A DNA stretch of 64,000 nucleotides from UTCHB3 sp008363265 (GTDB lineage: Bacteria; Bacteroidota; Ignavibacteria; Ignavibacteriales; Ignavibacteriaceae). The notes beneath the pieces are model-generated. The model had not been told where the DNA came from. It saw only the letters and a program-made list of their open reading frames with translations, and searched no databases. Made by a program: the position numbers and the translations under genes. The stretch is from positions 62,001 to 126,000 of the forward strand of contig BTUW01000005.1 of NCBI GenBank assembly GCA_045863055.1. Reading direction: 5' to 3'. Shown in pieces: positions 25,815-35,053 of the stretch; position 1 is the stretch's first letter, and each line of letters opens with the position of its first letter.

Positions 25815-27674
25815 TTACTTAAGCAGTGTAAACTTCCTCGTTGCTTTGAAGCTGCCTGCTTCAAGCTGATAGAGGTAAACACCACTTGCAAGTTTCGACG
25901 CGTCGAACACAACATTGTATGTTCCGGCCTGATGGAATCCGCTAACGAGGGTACCCACTTCTTTTCCAAGAACGTTGAATACCTTCACCGTAACATTTCC
26001 GGCTTCAGGAATCGAGAAGCGGATGGTCGTTGACGGGTTGAACGGGTTCGGGAAGTTCTGAGCCAGATCATATCCGGTGATAACGGTTCCGTCGTTCACG
26101 TCAGAAGGAGTGTCGTTCTGAAGTCTGACGCTGACGAATGGATTGTAATTACCTGTGCTGATAACAGCGTTGGCAGTGATGGCTCCGGTATAGTCGGCCC
26201 TGTCAGGTACAACAGTGTACTGACCGGGATACATACCGTCGATAACGAATCTGCCGCTGGCATCGGTCATCGCGAAACCGGCAACTTCGCCGTTCTCATC
26301 GATGGCATAGACGTAAGACTCGACACCTGCTTCACTGAGGCCGGCGAAAACCGCGCCTGAGATCCACGCGAAACCACTGTCGGGTCTTGCACGGACTGTG
26401 AAGTTGATGCCGTTGACAACCGTCAGCTCGTCGACCATTACAGAGTCAGCCTGAATCCTTCTCCATGCCTGTGTGCCGTCGTAACGGAACCAGGTCGGGA
26501 AGTAGCTGCCCATTGGTTTTGCAAAAAGGACGTATTTGCCCGGAACGAGATTCGCGAACGTGTAGACACCGAATGAGTCGGTGTGAACAGTGTACATCTT
26601 CTTTCCGAACGAAGTGTTGTCAACCCTGTAAGCTGAGACGTATCCCATTACAGGAGCAGTTGTGGTATCGGCGATAAGGCCGGTAATACCGTTCGCGTAA
26701 ACAGGAAGAGGATCCATTACGAAATCAACGCCGGTAACATTGGCGGTGATCGCGATACGGTCGGCTTCGGCAACAGTTCTTTTATTATTGTAGAACTCGG
26801 GATAGTAAACGAAGCCGTAGGTCTTCGCGTAAACTATAACGGTATCGTTCTCTTTAACCTGAACGCTGTAGTTACCGAGGCTGTCGGTATGGGTTCTCTT
26901 TACCATCCAGTGGTAGTTTCCGCCTCTTACCTTGTAGACATAGATCTCTGCCCTCTGAGCGGCACCCTGGTCGTTGGTAACGTTACCTGAAAGGGTGAAT
27001 GTTGCAGGGGGAACAAAGGAAGCCAGGTCGATCGCCAGAGCGAGTGAATCGTTATCGGCAACGACAACCGGTGTTGCGTTATTAAGTGAGGTCACGTTGT
27101 CGTAATACTCACTGAAGTAGCCCGGTTTGGATGTCTGAAGGAAATATGAGCCGGTTTTTACCCTCATCTTAAAGAAGCCGTTCGCATCGGTTCTCGCAGA
27201 TACTCCGTAGTGGGAGGCCTGTGAGAATGATTTGACGTACGCACCCTGCAGCGGGGCTCCGTTCGCGTCAACCACTGTACCGGAAATAATTCCGTAAGCG
27301 GGAGGTGGAGGTGGTGGTGCAAGGGTGATGCTTACAGTGTTCGAGGGATCACTGGTTGTGGTGTTGTTGTAGGCAACCACATAATACTCGTATGTGGCAC
27401 CGGGAGTTACGCGAAGATCGTTGAACGACCTGTGGGTCAGGTTGCCGGCGATCATGACAAAACTGGTGCTGTCAAGGTGTTTTTTGAATACCTTGTAACG
27501 AACCATTGCAGTCGGTGAGGGCTGAGCATATTTCCACTCAAGCTTTACATACTTGCTGTGGAATGTATTTACCTCGGTCGCCTTCAGGCTGTCCGGTGGT
27601 GCCAGTTGGGCAAACACGGGAAGAGCCGCGAACAATACTACTGCAAGGGTTAACAATGAGATCTTTTGCCTCAT
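25815..27674 (-). CDS. Type IX-secreted modular protein (Fn3, carboxypeptidase-regulatory-like repeats, sorting domain)
   Basis: Signal peptide ending VFAQ (about 1-23). A fibronectin-III-like domain follows (about 26-118; PPDSLKATEVN start, TYEYYVVAYN), then a polyproline linker (about 119-126), several carboxypeptidase-regulatory-like beta domains (about 128-520; GTVVDANGAPLQGAYVK is the first), and a C-terminal type IX sorting domain (about 540-619; NFPNPFNPSTTI, GVYLYQL, KFTLLK). The product should cross the outer membrane by the type IX system and be surface-attached or released. No enzyme domain, so probably adhesive or structural. Start is supported by a strong AAAGGAGG 5 bases before the ATG. 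Confidence 0.88.
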   Translation of the reverse strand: MRQKISLLTLAVVLFAALPVFAQLAPPDSLKATEVNTFHSKYVKLEWKYAQPSPTAMVRYKVFKKHLDSTSFVMIAGNLTHRSFNDLRVTPGATYEYYVVAYNNTTTSDPSNTVSITLAPPPPPPAYGIISGTVVDANGAPLQGAYVKSFSQASHYGVSARTDANGFFKMRVKTGSYFLQTSKPGYFSEYYDNVTSLNNATPVVVADNDSLALAIDLASFVPPATFTLSGNVTNDQGAAQRAEIYVYKVRGGNYHWMVKRTHTDSLGNYSVQVKENDTVIVYAKTYGFVYYPEFYNNKRTVAEADRIAITANVTGVDFVMDPLPVYANGITGLIADTTTAPVMGYVSAYRVDNTSFGKKMYTVHTDSFGVYTFANLVPGKYVLFAKPMGSYFPTWFRYDGTQAWRRIQADSVMVDELTVVNGINFTVRARPDSGFAWISGAVFAGLSEAGVESYVYAIDENGEVAGFAMTDASGRFVIDGMYPGQYTVVPDRADYTGAITANAVISTGNYNPFVSVRLQNDTPSDVNDGTVITGYDLAQNFPNPFNPSTTIRFSIPEAGNVTVKVFNVLGKEVGTLVSGFHQAGTYNVVFDASKLASGVYLYQLEAGSFKATRKFTLLK

Positions 27675-28023
27675 TTGGCCTCCTTTTGTGAAGGGTTATT
27701 AAAATAACATTTGATGATCCAACCTCTTGGACAGGCCTGCCTTGATGAAGGTTTAATCCAAATGCATAAAAATCTACATTAGGGAACGAAAATAAAGATT
27801 TTGCTCTATTTCACAGTGTGATTTCAGACGACAAGACCCGGTTATCAGCACAGTCCGGAAAATATATTCGACAAACGCCCCCTTTTTGTCGATAAACGCC
27901 TCATCTAATAGCATTTTCACGAGGCGACATCACCCGTAAAAACTGTTTTAAACTCATTATTTTATATTTTTACCCTGTGGTTTAACAGTTTTTATAATCA
28001 TTTCACTCAAGAAAGAGACTAAA
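27675..28023. promoter_or_regulatory. 349-base divergent regulatory region
   Basis: No gene seen. Two features stand out. TCGACAAACGCC (27868-27879) and TCGATAAACGCC (27889-27900) form a direct repeat with 21-base spacing, two helical turns, as expected for an activator or repressor pair. TAAAAACTGTT (27937-27947) and AACAGTTTTTA (27984-27994) are inverted arms 36 bases apart upstream of the Yip1-like gene. Which of the two divergent genes they serve cannot be told. Confidence 0.45.
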
Positions 28024-28821
28024 ATGGAAAACGAATTCAACCGCGAAGAAGAAGACTTATTTAGCGAAGAACTTTCTTTTTCGGATAAATTCACCGGCGT
28101 GATCACCGCCCCCGCAGCAACCTTTCAATCGATCGCGAAGTTTGAACTGAAGACCTCAGACTGGCTCCTTCCCATCGTGATAATGCTCGCAGCTGCCGCG
28201 CTCTTCACCATTCTGAAATTCACCGATGCCCAGGTGGCTGAAGATATGTGGAACAAACAGAAATCACAGACCATTGAGCAGTTGAAGAAAGAGAACAAGA
28301 GCGCTGAGCAGATAAAGCAGTTCGAAGATGCCATGGAACAGCAGAAAAAGATGATGTCGGGCCCGATCGGTTACGTTTTCATCGGGGTTCCCATCTTCAT
28401 TGGCGGGTTCATCATATTCTTTATTTCCTCGGGAATTTACCTTTTGCTCGCCAAACTGATTCTGAAGAGTCCGATGAACTATAAAGGGATTATGATAATC
28501 TACGCGCTCCCCGCACTGATCTCGGTGGGTGGCATGGTTATCTCCACAATTGCCACACTTGTGATGTCGCAGATGATCAACGACACTTCACTTGCGTCAT
28601 TCCTGCAGATCGATAAAGGGCCGCTTAAGTCGTACCTTGCGGTTGTCGACCCCCTGAAGTTATGGGCAGCGTATATCTCCGGTATTGGAATGGCTAAACT
28701 CTCGAACAGCGAAAACACCAACAAGTATATCGCGTTCTCGATCGGCGTGTTGGTGGCATTCTATGTGATCCTCGGAACACTCAGCCTGGCATTCCCCGGT
28801 CTGCAGAATTTCGGACTGTAG
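28024..28821 (+). CDS. Yip1-family integral membrane protein
   Basis: An acidic N-terminal tail (1-20) is followed by SFSDKFTGVITAPAATFQSI, the usual entry of bacterial Yip1-domain proteins. About five membrane helices follow (near 47-65, 112-145, 155-185, 210-228, 237-255), and a helical charged stretch (about 70-110) sits between the first two. Function of bacterial Yip1 proteins is unknown. The next gene starts 2 bases after its stop, so the three genes 28024-29898 probably form an operon. Confidence 0.75.
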   Translation: MENEFNREEEDLFSEELSFSDKFTGVITAPAATFQSIAKFELKTSDWLLPIVIMLAAAALFTILKFTDAQVAEDMWNKQKSQTIEQLKKENKSAEQIKQFEDAMEQQKKMMSGPIGYVFIGVPIFIGGFIIFFISSGIYLLLAKLILKSPMNYKGIMIIYALPALISVGGMVISTIATLVMSQMINDTSLASFLQIDKGPLKSYLAVVDPLKLWAAYISGIGMAKLSNSENTNKYIAFSIGVLVAFYVILGTLSLAFPGLQNFGL

Positions 28822-28823
28822 GA

Positions 28824-29303
28824 ATGGAACAGGTAGCATCACTCATTTCGGCGATGCTCGCGCCGGGCATCATGATCTCGGCGTGCGGGCTTCTTATTCT
28901 TGGCATGAACAACAAGTACTCGCTTGTGGTCGGCCGGATCAGAACGCTGAATGAGGAGAGAAGAAAATACGCGCGATCGGCCGATACAAAGGATTTCGAA
29001 TACTTCGACGAGGTGAGGATCGGCAGCATTTCGAAACAGTTAACGTTTCTTTACGAGAGGCTCCGGTTCGTCCGCAACGCCGTCGTCTGCTATTCGGCCG
29101 GAGTCGGCTGTTTTGTTGTCACTTCGATCCTGATCGGACTCGGGTTGATCGTTACCGGGCAGGAGCTGATCAATTTCGGAATTACCGCGATAATTTTCTT
29201 TGTGATCGGCATGGCGCTCGTACTTGCAGGTATCTCGTTCGCCGCGCGGGAATCGATCAAGGGATTTGATATTGTCGGGCTGGAACTGAAAGCTGATGAG
29301 TGA
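28824..29303 (+). CDS. DUF2721-family membrane protein
   Basis: Starts with SAMLAPGIMISACGLLILGMNN (two parts of the DUF2721 signature), then NRIR-like VGRIRTLNEERR, and two further membrane helices (about 88-112 and 118-142). Size (159) suits the family. Function unknown. Its last 8 bases overlap the start of aat. Confidence 0.8.
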   Translation: MEQVASLISAMLAPGIMISACGLLILGMNNKYSLVVGRIRTLNEERRKYARSADTKDFEYFDEVRIGSISKQLTFLYERLRFVRNAVVCYSAGVGCFVVTSILIGLGLIVTGQELINFGITAIIFFVIGMALVLAGISFAARESIKGFDIVGLELKADE

Positions 29304-29898
29304 TCTGAGCGAGAACGAATTCTACCTGACCCCCGGCAACATGATTAGGCTCTATTCGATGGGGGCTTTCCCCATGGCCGACAGCCGGGACTCGGTTGAA
29401 GTCAATTGGTATCTCCCGAAGACCCGGACGATCATACCTCTGGATGATTATAACATCCCCCGGTCGCTTAAAAAGATAATGCGGACCGCCACCTATGAGA
29501 TCCGGATCAACGACGACCTTGACAGGGTGCTCGAAGGATGCTCCGACAGGGATGAAACCTGGATAAACGGACCTCTAAAGGCCGCCTACAGAAACCTCTT
29601 CGAGATGGGTTATCTCTTTACCTACGAGGTTTTCGAGGCGGATGAACTGCTGGGAGGGCTCTACGGCATTTCGCTTGGGGGCGTCTTCTTCGGAGAATCG
29701 ATGTTCACAAAAAAAAGCCAGGGCTCTAAAATAGCCCTGGCCAAACTTATCGAACGGCTTGTCAAAAGGGGATATGTACTCCTCGACGTGCAACTGATGA
29801 ACCCTCACCTGAAGATGTTCGGCGCGGTCGAGATAAGCGAAAACGAATATAACAGACTTCTGAAAGAGGGCCTTACCACCCGGGCTTACTTCGTCTGA
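29296..29898 (+). CDS. aat: Leucyl/phenylalanyl-tRNA-protein transferase
   Basis: Transfers Leu or Phe from tRNA to N-terminal Arg/Lys of proteins, marking them for ClpS/ClpAP (N-end rule); cytosolic. Family marks: YSMGAFPMAD, NWYLPKTRTIIPLDDY, TWINGPLKAAY, GGLYGISLGGVFFGESMF, VQLMNPHLKMFGA. At 200 residues it is near the short end of the family. The Cys-Gln usual in 'DCQ' is Val-Gln here. No clpS or clpA is visible nearby. Confidence 0.9.
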   Translation: MSDLSENEFYLTPGNMIRLYSMGAFPMADSRDSVEVNWYLPKTRTIIPLDDYNIPRSLKKIMRTATYEIRINDDLDRVLEGCSDRDETWINGPLKAAYRNLFEMGYLFTYEVFEADELLGGLYGISLGGVFFGESMFTKKSQGSKIALAKLIERLVKRGYVLLDVQLMNPHLKMFGAVEISENEYNRLLKEGLTTRAYFV

Positions 29899-30113
29899 CC
29901 TTCTGCCTGACGGCCGTGTTTCTCCATTATCCTTTTCCACTCTTCAACATCCATTATCTCTGACTCATCTATCAGCATTACCGGGATGTCGTTCACAATT
30001 TTGTAACGCCTTCTCGTGCCGGGATCGGTCGAGATGAGAAAATCACCCTCGAGAACGAGGTCGGCTTTGGTTTCGGGGCAGCACATAATGCTGAGCAGAT
30101 CTTGTGAGATCAT
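29886..30113 (-). CDS. Trm112-like small protein
   Basis: 75 residues beginning SQDLLSIMCCPETKADL, the Trm112/UPF0434 pattern, with a central strand RYKIVNDIPVML. Family members bind zinc and often activate methyltransferases. Here only Cys11-Cys12 are seen; the second Cys of the usual CPxC is Thr, so zinc binding may be lost. It overlaps the upstream lipoprotein gene by 4 bases and convergent aat by 13. Confidence 0.78.
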   Translation of the reverse strand: MISQDLLSIMCCPETKADLVLEGDFLISTDPGTRRRYKIVNDIPVMLIDESEIMDVEEWKRIMEKHGRQAEGQTK

Positions 30114-30436
30114 TTTATTTCCTTGTATTCTTTTATTCTACCTAACGATTCCGCCCAGTAAAACAGTTCCGTCGCGGCTTCCCTTTCAAGTTTGGATGCA
30201 CCGGGATCGACGAGAACGAGGGTTATCTTTTCTATCATCTGTGAGTACCACTGCGTGAACTTCGTCTTCATGAAGAGACCGTCTTCAGTGCGACCTTCGG
30301 CGAAAGCTGATGTGAAGGCGGAAGTGAAGGTATCGTAATCGACCACGTCACCCGGACGGACCGCGGGGACGGCAGCACATCCTGCCAAAATAAGAACAAC
30401 AGCTAAGAACAACAGAAAAGAAAATGGGCGGTTCAT
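30110..30436 (-). CDS. Small lipoprotein
   Basis: Starting at 30436 (MNRPFSFLLF) gives a 108-residue protein with a clean lipoprotein signal and lipobox LAGC (Cys about 20). An earlier in-frame start at 30499 would add 21 charged residues and spoil the signal. The mature part (about 88 residues) is helical and unrecognised. Translationally coupled to the Trm112-like gene by an ATGA overlap. Confidence 0.72.
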   Translation of the reverse strand: MNRPFSFLLFLAVVLILAGCAAVPAVRPGDVVDYDTFTSAFTSAFAEGRTEDGLFMKTKFTQWYSQMIEKITLVLVDPGASKLEREAATELFYWAESLGRIKEYKEIK

Positions 30437-30488
30437 AACCTTAATTAATTTGATTTTAAAGTTATCGAACCGCCGGGAATTATAAAAA

Positions 30489-31325
30489 TCAGAAAACAAA
30501 GGTGAGGGTCACCTTGTAGGTGTCTGCGAAGAATGGTGGCGCGGTATCGAACGGCCAGTTCATCTTCTCTTTCCTCAGTTCGAACGCGCCGTATGAGAGG
30601 GCATTTTTCAGAAGGAAATAGACTATAGGCGAGGCGGCCGGTGACGATTTGTAGATATTCGCCACGAACTCATCGATCAATCCCTGACCGATCTCTTCGA
30701 TGATCGAACTGCCAGCCCAGTACCAGAACATGTGCCTCGGGTAGATGATCGAACGTTGGTAGCCGGCACCGATCTCCACGGTTTCAGCGATCCTGAACTT
30801 CAGGCCGCCTTCAAACCGGTTACCGAACCTGACCGCCTCGTTGTATAGATCCATCGTTTCGCGGGTGACGCCTGAAATATTGAACGTGTCCACTGTCATG
30901 TATGTCCACTCAAGACCGCGGCTGTGGAACGGGATAACCTTTACGCTGCCGGCGCTGTAAGGGATGGCCGATGAACCCTCGAAGCCGAACTTCCAGGCTG
31001 AGGTCTGTATCTCTTTCCCGTCGGTGCTTCTGCCGATGTTGTAGGCATTCTTTCCGAAGAACAGACCGGATTCCTTTTCGAACATTGCACGGCGGAAACC
31101 CTGGGCCTCGTGGGTGTAACCGAGTTTCGCCTCGATGCTGCCAGTTTTAGCCAGCGATCCGGGAAGTCCGAAGTATGAGTTTTCCGACATTCCGTAAGAG
31201 ACCGAGATGTAAGGTTTCTTGTATTTCCAGCTGAATTCCCAGTCATCCCACTCGAACCAGTCATCCTGTGCCATGATCGTGGATGAAAAAAGCAGGGCAA
31301 ATGTAAATAATAGTTTCTTGCTCAT
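30489..31325 (-). CDS. Putative outer-membrane beta-barrel protein
   Basis: Signal peptide ends MAQ (about 20). The 258-residue mature part alternates hydrophobic and polar residues (EAKLGYTHEAQG, GLKFRIAETVEIGAGY) and ends in TLTFVF, a typical outer-membrane strand ending in Phe. No named family recognised. Confidence 0.62.
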   Translation of the reverse strand: MSKKLLFTFALLFSSTIMAQDDWFEWDDWEFSWKYKKPYISVSYGMSENSYFGLPGSLAKTGSIEAKLGYTHEAQGFRRAMFEKESGLFFGKNAYNIGRSTDGKEIQTSAWKFGFEGSSAIPYSAGSVKVIPFHSRGLEWTYMTVDTFNISGVTRETMDLYNEAVRFGNRFEGGLKFRIAETVEIGAGYQRSIIYPRHMFWYWAGSSIIEEIGQGLIDEFVANIYKSSPAASPIVYFLLKNALSYGAFELRKEKMNWPFDTAPPFFADTYKVTLTFVF

Positions 31326-31458
31326 CGAATTTTCTCCAAAGATTAAATTGTGGCTGCAAATTTATATAAAAGCGAGATCACCGTCCCGATTATTGGATGA
31401 TCGATTTTATTATCTGACCAGCGGTGTTTATAATTGGTTGTAGATAAACGAGTTTTTT

Positions 31459-32265
31459 ATGCGTTATTTTTTGTTGTTAATCATGGCAGTCACAGGAACT
31501 CTTTTTGCGCAGCCGGCGAACATCGCTGTTTCGATGACCGAACTCAAGTTTTCAAAACACAGTGAGCAATCCGGGATCAAGAGCGCTTTCCTCGCTTTTC
31601 TCAGTGATTCTTGCGTTATGTACAACGAAGGGAAACTGGTAAAGGGGAAACCCCTCTATCAGAACCGCCCCGACGAGGAGAAGAATATTCTGAAGTGGTA
31701 TCCTGACTATATTGTGGCACCCGAAGATGGAAACCTCGCGCTCTCAACGGGCAACTACCTCCTTACATCGAAGAAAGACGGTTCCAAAGTTTCTGAAGGA
31801 CGGTTTTACACGATCTGGAAAAAAGAGGGGACAGAATACAAGGTGGTTTTCGACACCGGTGGCGAAACCAATGACAAATATTCGGGCCCCGGCCAGGATG
31901 AACTTATAACCTCCCCTGTTTCGGGCAGGTCATTCACAAAAAGCGAATTCGATGATTTCTACAATACTTTTGAAGAAGAACTTCTCGCCGGAAAACTCAG
32001 CAGGAATCTGCTGCCCAACGATTTCATTTTCGTTACGAACAACTTGAACAACAGCACTTTCGGGAAAGCCGGCACAGAAGTGTGGAAATTCAGAAATGTC
32101 ACAAAAATTGAGAAACTTGGCTCATTCTTCTGTTCTTCCGGGAAACTGGCCGCCGTGGTAGGCAAGCTCACCACAATGAAAGAACCCAAACCGAAACTCT
32201 GCTTTACAGTTTTCTCGGTGCAGGGAGAATACTGGGTGCTTAACACCTTCGCGATAACCGATTAG
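31459..32265 (+). CDS. Secreted DUF4440/NTF2-like protein
   Basis: Signal peptide (about 1-17, cut after FAQ). Residues about 30-140 fit the cone-shaped NTF2-like DUF4440 fold (GIKSAFLAFLSDSCVMYN; LSTGNYLLTSKKDGSK; GRFYTIWKKEG). A second domain of about 110 residues (EFDDFYNTFEEELLAGKL onward) seems to be a distant repeat of the same or a related fold. Role unknown. Its stop overlaps the convergent gene by 4 bases. Confidence 0.65.
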   Translation: MRYFLLLIMAVTGTLFAQPANIAVSMTELKFSKHSEQSGIKSAFLAFLSDSCVMYNEGKLVKGKPLYQNRPDEEKNILKWYPDYIVAPEDGNLALSTGNYLLTSKKDGSKVSEGRFYTIWKKEGTEYKVVFDTGGETNDKYSGPGQDELITSPVSGRSFTKSEFDDFYNTFEEELLAGKLSRNLLPNDFIFVTNNLNNSTFGKAGTEVWKFRNVTKIEKLGSFFCSSGKLAAVVGKLTTMKEPKPKLCFTVFSVQGEYWVLNTFAITD

Positions 32266-33101
32266 TGCCTCAACTCTTTCGAAGTGCCGAGAGTGTTCGT
32301 TTTGTAATCGAATTCAGAACCCATCGCGCTGTGCGGGATATAATACATTATCAGCAACACCACAAGGGCAAGGATGCCGAGCCAGTACCTTGCTTTTTTG
32401 ATGCTGAACGCCCATGCCCCCAACCAAAAAAGGAAAGCAAACAACAGTTTGTTGTCGGTGAGGTCCATGCCGAACGGAATTCCCGACCAGAACACCCCGA
32501 AAGCGTACTTTTGCACCACAGGGCCCAGTATCAACCCGCCAATGAACAGCACCACCACGGTGATAAAAGCATACTTCTTGAACGATTCGTGCTTTATTAT
32601 CGCGTAGAATCCGGTGATGTTCGACATGAACATCCCCGCGAACATAAAGACCACATGGATCAGCACCAGCCACAGCGGCACATGCCCCTTGAAACGGATA
32701 ACAACAGTCTCGTGCCCTGTTATTGCGTTGGCTTTCCCGGCTTTGTCGAAGATAACCACAGAGTACTCCAATTTTCCAGCGGGCGGCTGCTTCGGAAGTA
32801 ACGCAACGAGGGTGGAATCAGTTCTCTGAAACTCCACTTCGGTGTATGGCTCATCCATTTTGAAGCGGCGCCATATCAACTTCGCGGTTGTAGTTGTGTC
32901 TTTTATTGGAAGCACCACGGGGCAGTCGGTCTCATCGCCATGCGAGCGGGGAAGCTTTACCTTCTGTTCAATTCCCTCGTGTGTGAATGCGATCTTCTTG
33001 TCGTATGTCGGGCCTGTCACCCTCTGATAGTATCCTGTAACCAGTGTAAGCACTGCGGCTATCACCCACCAGTACCATAATCTGCGTTTTTTGTCTGTCA
33101 T
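32262..33101 (-). CDS. Polytopic membrane protein with periplasmic beta domain
   Basis: From Met at 33101 (MTDKKRRLWYWW) the protein has 279 residues: one membrane helix (about 10-25), a beta-rich domain (about 35-135, probably periplasmic; KLPRSHGDETDCPVVLP), then five helices to the C-terminus. The longer reading from 33209 adds 36 residues that do not look like a signal. No family recognised. Confidence 0.65.
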   Translation of the reverse strand: MTDKKRRLWYWWVIAAVLTLVTGYYQRVTGPTYDKKIAFTHEGIEQKVKLPRSHGDETDCPVVLPIKDTTTTAKLIWRRFKMDEPYTEVEFQRTDSTLVALLPKQPPAGKLEYSVVIFDKAGKANAITGHETVVIRFKGHVPLWLVLIHVVFMFAGMFMSNITGFYAIIKHESFKKYAFITVVVLFIGGLILGPVVQKYAFGVFWSGIPFGMDLTDNKLLFAFLFWLGAWAFSIKKARYWLGILALVVLLIMYYIPHSAMGSEFDYKTNTLGTSKELRH

Positions 33102-33292
33102 TCGAATATTGTGTACTTCATTTTTTAAACTTATAAGTTTAAAATTAAGGAAATTTTTAAACTTATACATTGAAAATGGGACGATTATCGCCGGATCAAA
33201 CACCTCCATTAAATCACTTTATGCAAAATCTTCACTAATTTGAGAATCGACTTACGGATTTTTTGCAAAACACCATTTCGAAAGGTTCTGCC

Positions 33293-34783
33293 ATGGAAAC
33301 CGACAGTGTATCAAGATTCCTCGGTAGTTACAAGTTCAAGAGAACAGGTTTGTTCCTTGGCATCCTCGCCTTTATTCTGTTCAGTCTGATCTCGGATATG
33401 CCCCACAACGCGAAGTTCTGCGCGGCGATCGCGATCCTGATGTCGATATGGTGGGTAACAGAAGCGGTCCCGCTGGCAGTAACCTCGCTCGTGCCACTGG
33501 TGCTTTTCCCCTTATCAGGGGTGATAAGCGGAAAAGACGCCGCCGGGGCATACACAAACTCAACAATTTTTCTCTTCCTCGGGGGTTTTATTATCGCGCT
33601 GGCGATGGAGAAGTGGAATCTCCACCGGAGGATCGCGCTCGGACTTGTCTCCCGCTTCGGTAAAAGCCCTTCAACCATCGTGCTTTCGTTCATGATGGCA
33701 GGCGGTTTTCTTTCGATGTGGATATCAAACACCGCGACCGCCGTGATGCTTCTTCCGATCGGTATGGCGATCGTCTCAAAGATGGAGGATGAACATGGCG
33801 CGGCCGCCACTTCAAATTTTTCAAAGGCGCTGATGCTCTCTATTGCCTACGCGGCATCGATCGGGGGCGTTGCAACCTACATCGGAACGCCACCAAATCT
33901 GGTTTTTCAGAGAATTTACACGCAGACATTCCCCAACAACCCTACAGTGGGGTTCGGCCAGTGGATAATTTATTTCTTCCCTCTCGCGGTGGTGCTCACG
34001 GTTTTTGTGTGGTGGTTCCTCACAAAAGTGATGTTCAGAAGCGACCATAAATTCGTGATCGACCGCTCGATGATGAGGAGGGAGTACGATGCGCTCGGCA
34101 AGACCCGCTACGAAGAAAAGGTTATTCTCACCGTTTTCGCATCTGCAGCTTTACTTTGGATATTTAGAGAGGATATTAAGGCGGGGGCTATTATGATCCC
34201 TGGATGGTCGAACCTATTCCCAAACGCCGGATTTATTGATGACGGAACGGTTTCAATATTCGCGGCGCTGATACTCTTCATCATCCCGAAAAGGGCCGAA
34301 AAAGGTGAAAAAGGAACAATAATCGACGGCTGGGTTATTCAGGATATCCCTTGGGATGTGATCCTGCTTTTTGGCGGTGGATTTGCATTGGCAGAAGGTT
34401 TTGTTAAAAGCGGACTCTCGGAACAGATCGGTAAAAGCTTCGATTTTGCCTCGGGAATGCCACTTATCCTGATCATCTTCTCGATCTCGATAATTGTAAC
34501 ATTTCTTACCGAGCTTACATCAAACACGGCAACGGCTCAGATATTTTTGCCGATCCTGGCAGCTTTTGCAATAGAATGGAATATCAATCCCCTGCTCCTG
34601 ATGTTACCCGCAACCATCTCAGCCTCAATGGCATTCATGATGCCTGTTGCCACTCCCCCAAATGCCATTGTTTTCGGCTCCCGAAAACTCCACATCGCCG
34701 ACATGGCCAAAACGGGCTTCATCATCAACATTTTTGGAGCAGTGGTGATCACTTTGTTGATCTATGCGTTATTAGGAACTTAA
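33293..34783 (+). CDS. DASS-family (SLC13/INDY) sodium-dicarboxylate symporter
   Basis: Inner-membrane transporter of the divalent anion:sodium symporter family, expected to import C4-dicarboxylates such as succinate or malate with sodium. Both diagnostic SNT motifs are present: ISNTATAVMLLP (about 144) and TSNTATAQIFLP (about 408), marking the two hairpin repeats; about 11-13 helices in all. The ATG at 33293 follows GAAAGG 8 bases upstream and is preferred to the TTG at 33263. Substrate cannot be fixed by eye. Confidence 0.9.
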   Translation: METDSVSRFLGSYKFKRTGLFLGILAFILFSLISDMPHNAKFCAAIAILMSIWWVTEAVPLAVTSLVPLVLFPLSGVISGKDAAGAYTNSTIFLFLGGFIIALAMEKWNLHRRIALGLVSRFGKSPSTIVLSFMMAGGFLSMWISNTATAVMLLPIGMAIVSKMEDEHGAAATSNFSKALMLSIAYAASIGGVATYIGTPPNLVFQRIYTQTFPNNPTVGFGQWIIYFFPLAVVLTVFVWWFLTKVMFRSDHKFVIDRSMMRREYDALGKTRYEEKVILTVFASAALLWIFREDIKAGAIMIPGWSNLFPNAGFIDDGTVSIFAALILFIIPKRAEKGEKGTIIDGWVIQDIPWDVILLFGGGFALAEGFVKSGLSEQIGKSFDFASGMPLILIIFSISIIVTFLTELTSNTATAQIFLPILAAFAIEWNINPLLLMLPATISASMAFMMPVATPPNAIVFGSRKLHIADMAKTGFIINIFGAVVITLLIYALLGT

Positions 34784-34888
34784 GAACTAAAGAACTTATG
34801 AACCTATGAACTCAAGAACTTATGAACTTTAGTGGGTTACAGGTTCTTATGTTCTTGAGTTCTTAAGTTCTTAAGTTCCGAAGTTCTA
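34776..34888. repeat. Long imperfect palindrome of AAGAACTT-type units
   Basis: From 34776 to 34833 the sequence is built of short GAACTTA / AAGAACT units; from 34842 to 34888 the same units return on the opposite strand (GTTCTTATGTTC, TTCTTAAGTTC). The two halves can form a long hairpin. It spans the stop codons of two convergent genes and probably ends transcription both ways. Confidence 0.75.
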
Positions 34889-35044
34889 AAACAGCGTGTA
34901 AATGAACGGCGCTAACGGGCTTCCCTTCGCGAAGACAAGGATGGCGCCGATGAAGATGATCAGGATGACTATCGGCATCAGCCACCACTTCTTGTGTTCT
35001 TTCAGGAAGCTGATGTACTGCGAAATTATTCTGACTTTGCCCAT
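34886..35044 (-). CDS. Small DUF5989-like membrane protein
   Basis: A 52-residue gene reading MGKVRIISQYISFL to APFIYTLF, with one membrane helix (about 23-40) after a basic segment (KEHKKWW). A strong AGGAG lies 6 bases before the ATG. Short proteins of this type (DUF5989) accompany SxtJ-like and carbamoyltransferase genes, exactly as here (35054-35485 and 35472-37289). Function unknown; probably a membrane partner of the SxtJ-like protein. Confidence 0.82.
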   Translation of the reverse strand: MGKVRIISQYISFLKEHKKWWLMPIVILIIFIGAILVFAKGSPLAPFIYTLF

Positions 35045-35053
35045 TTTAAGCTC

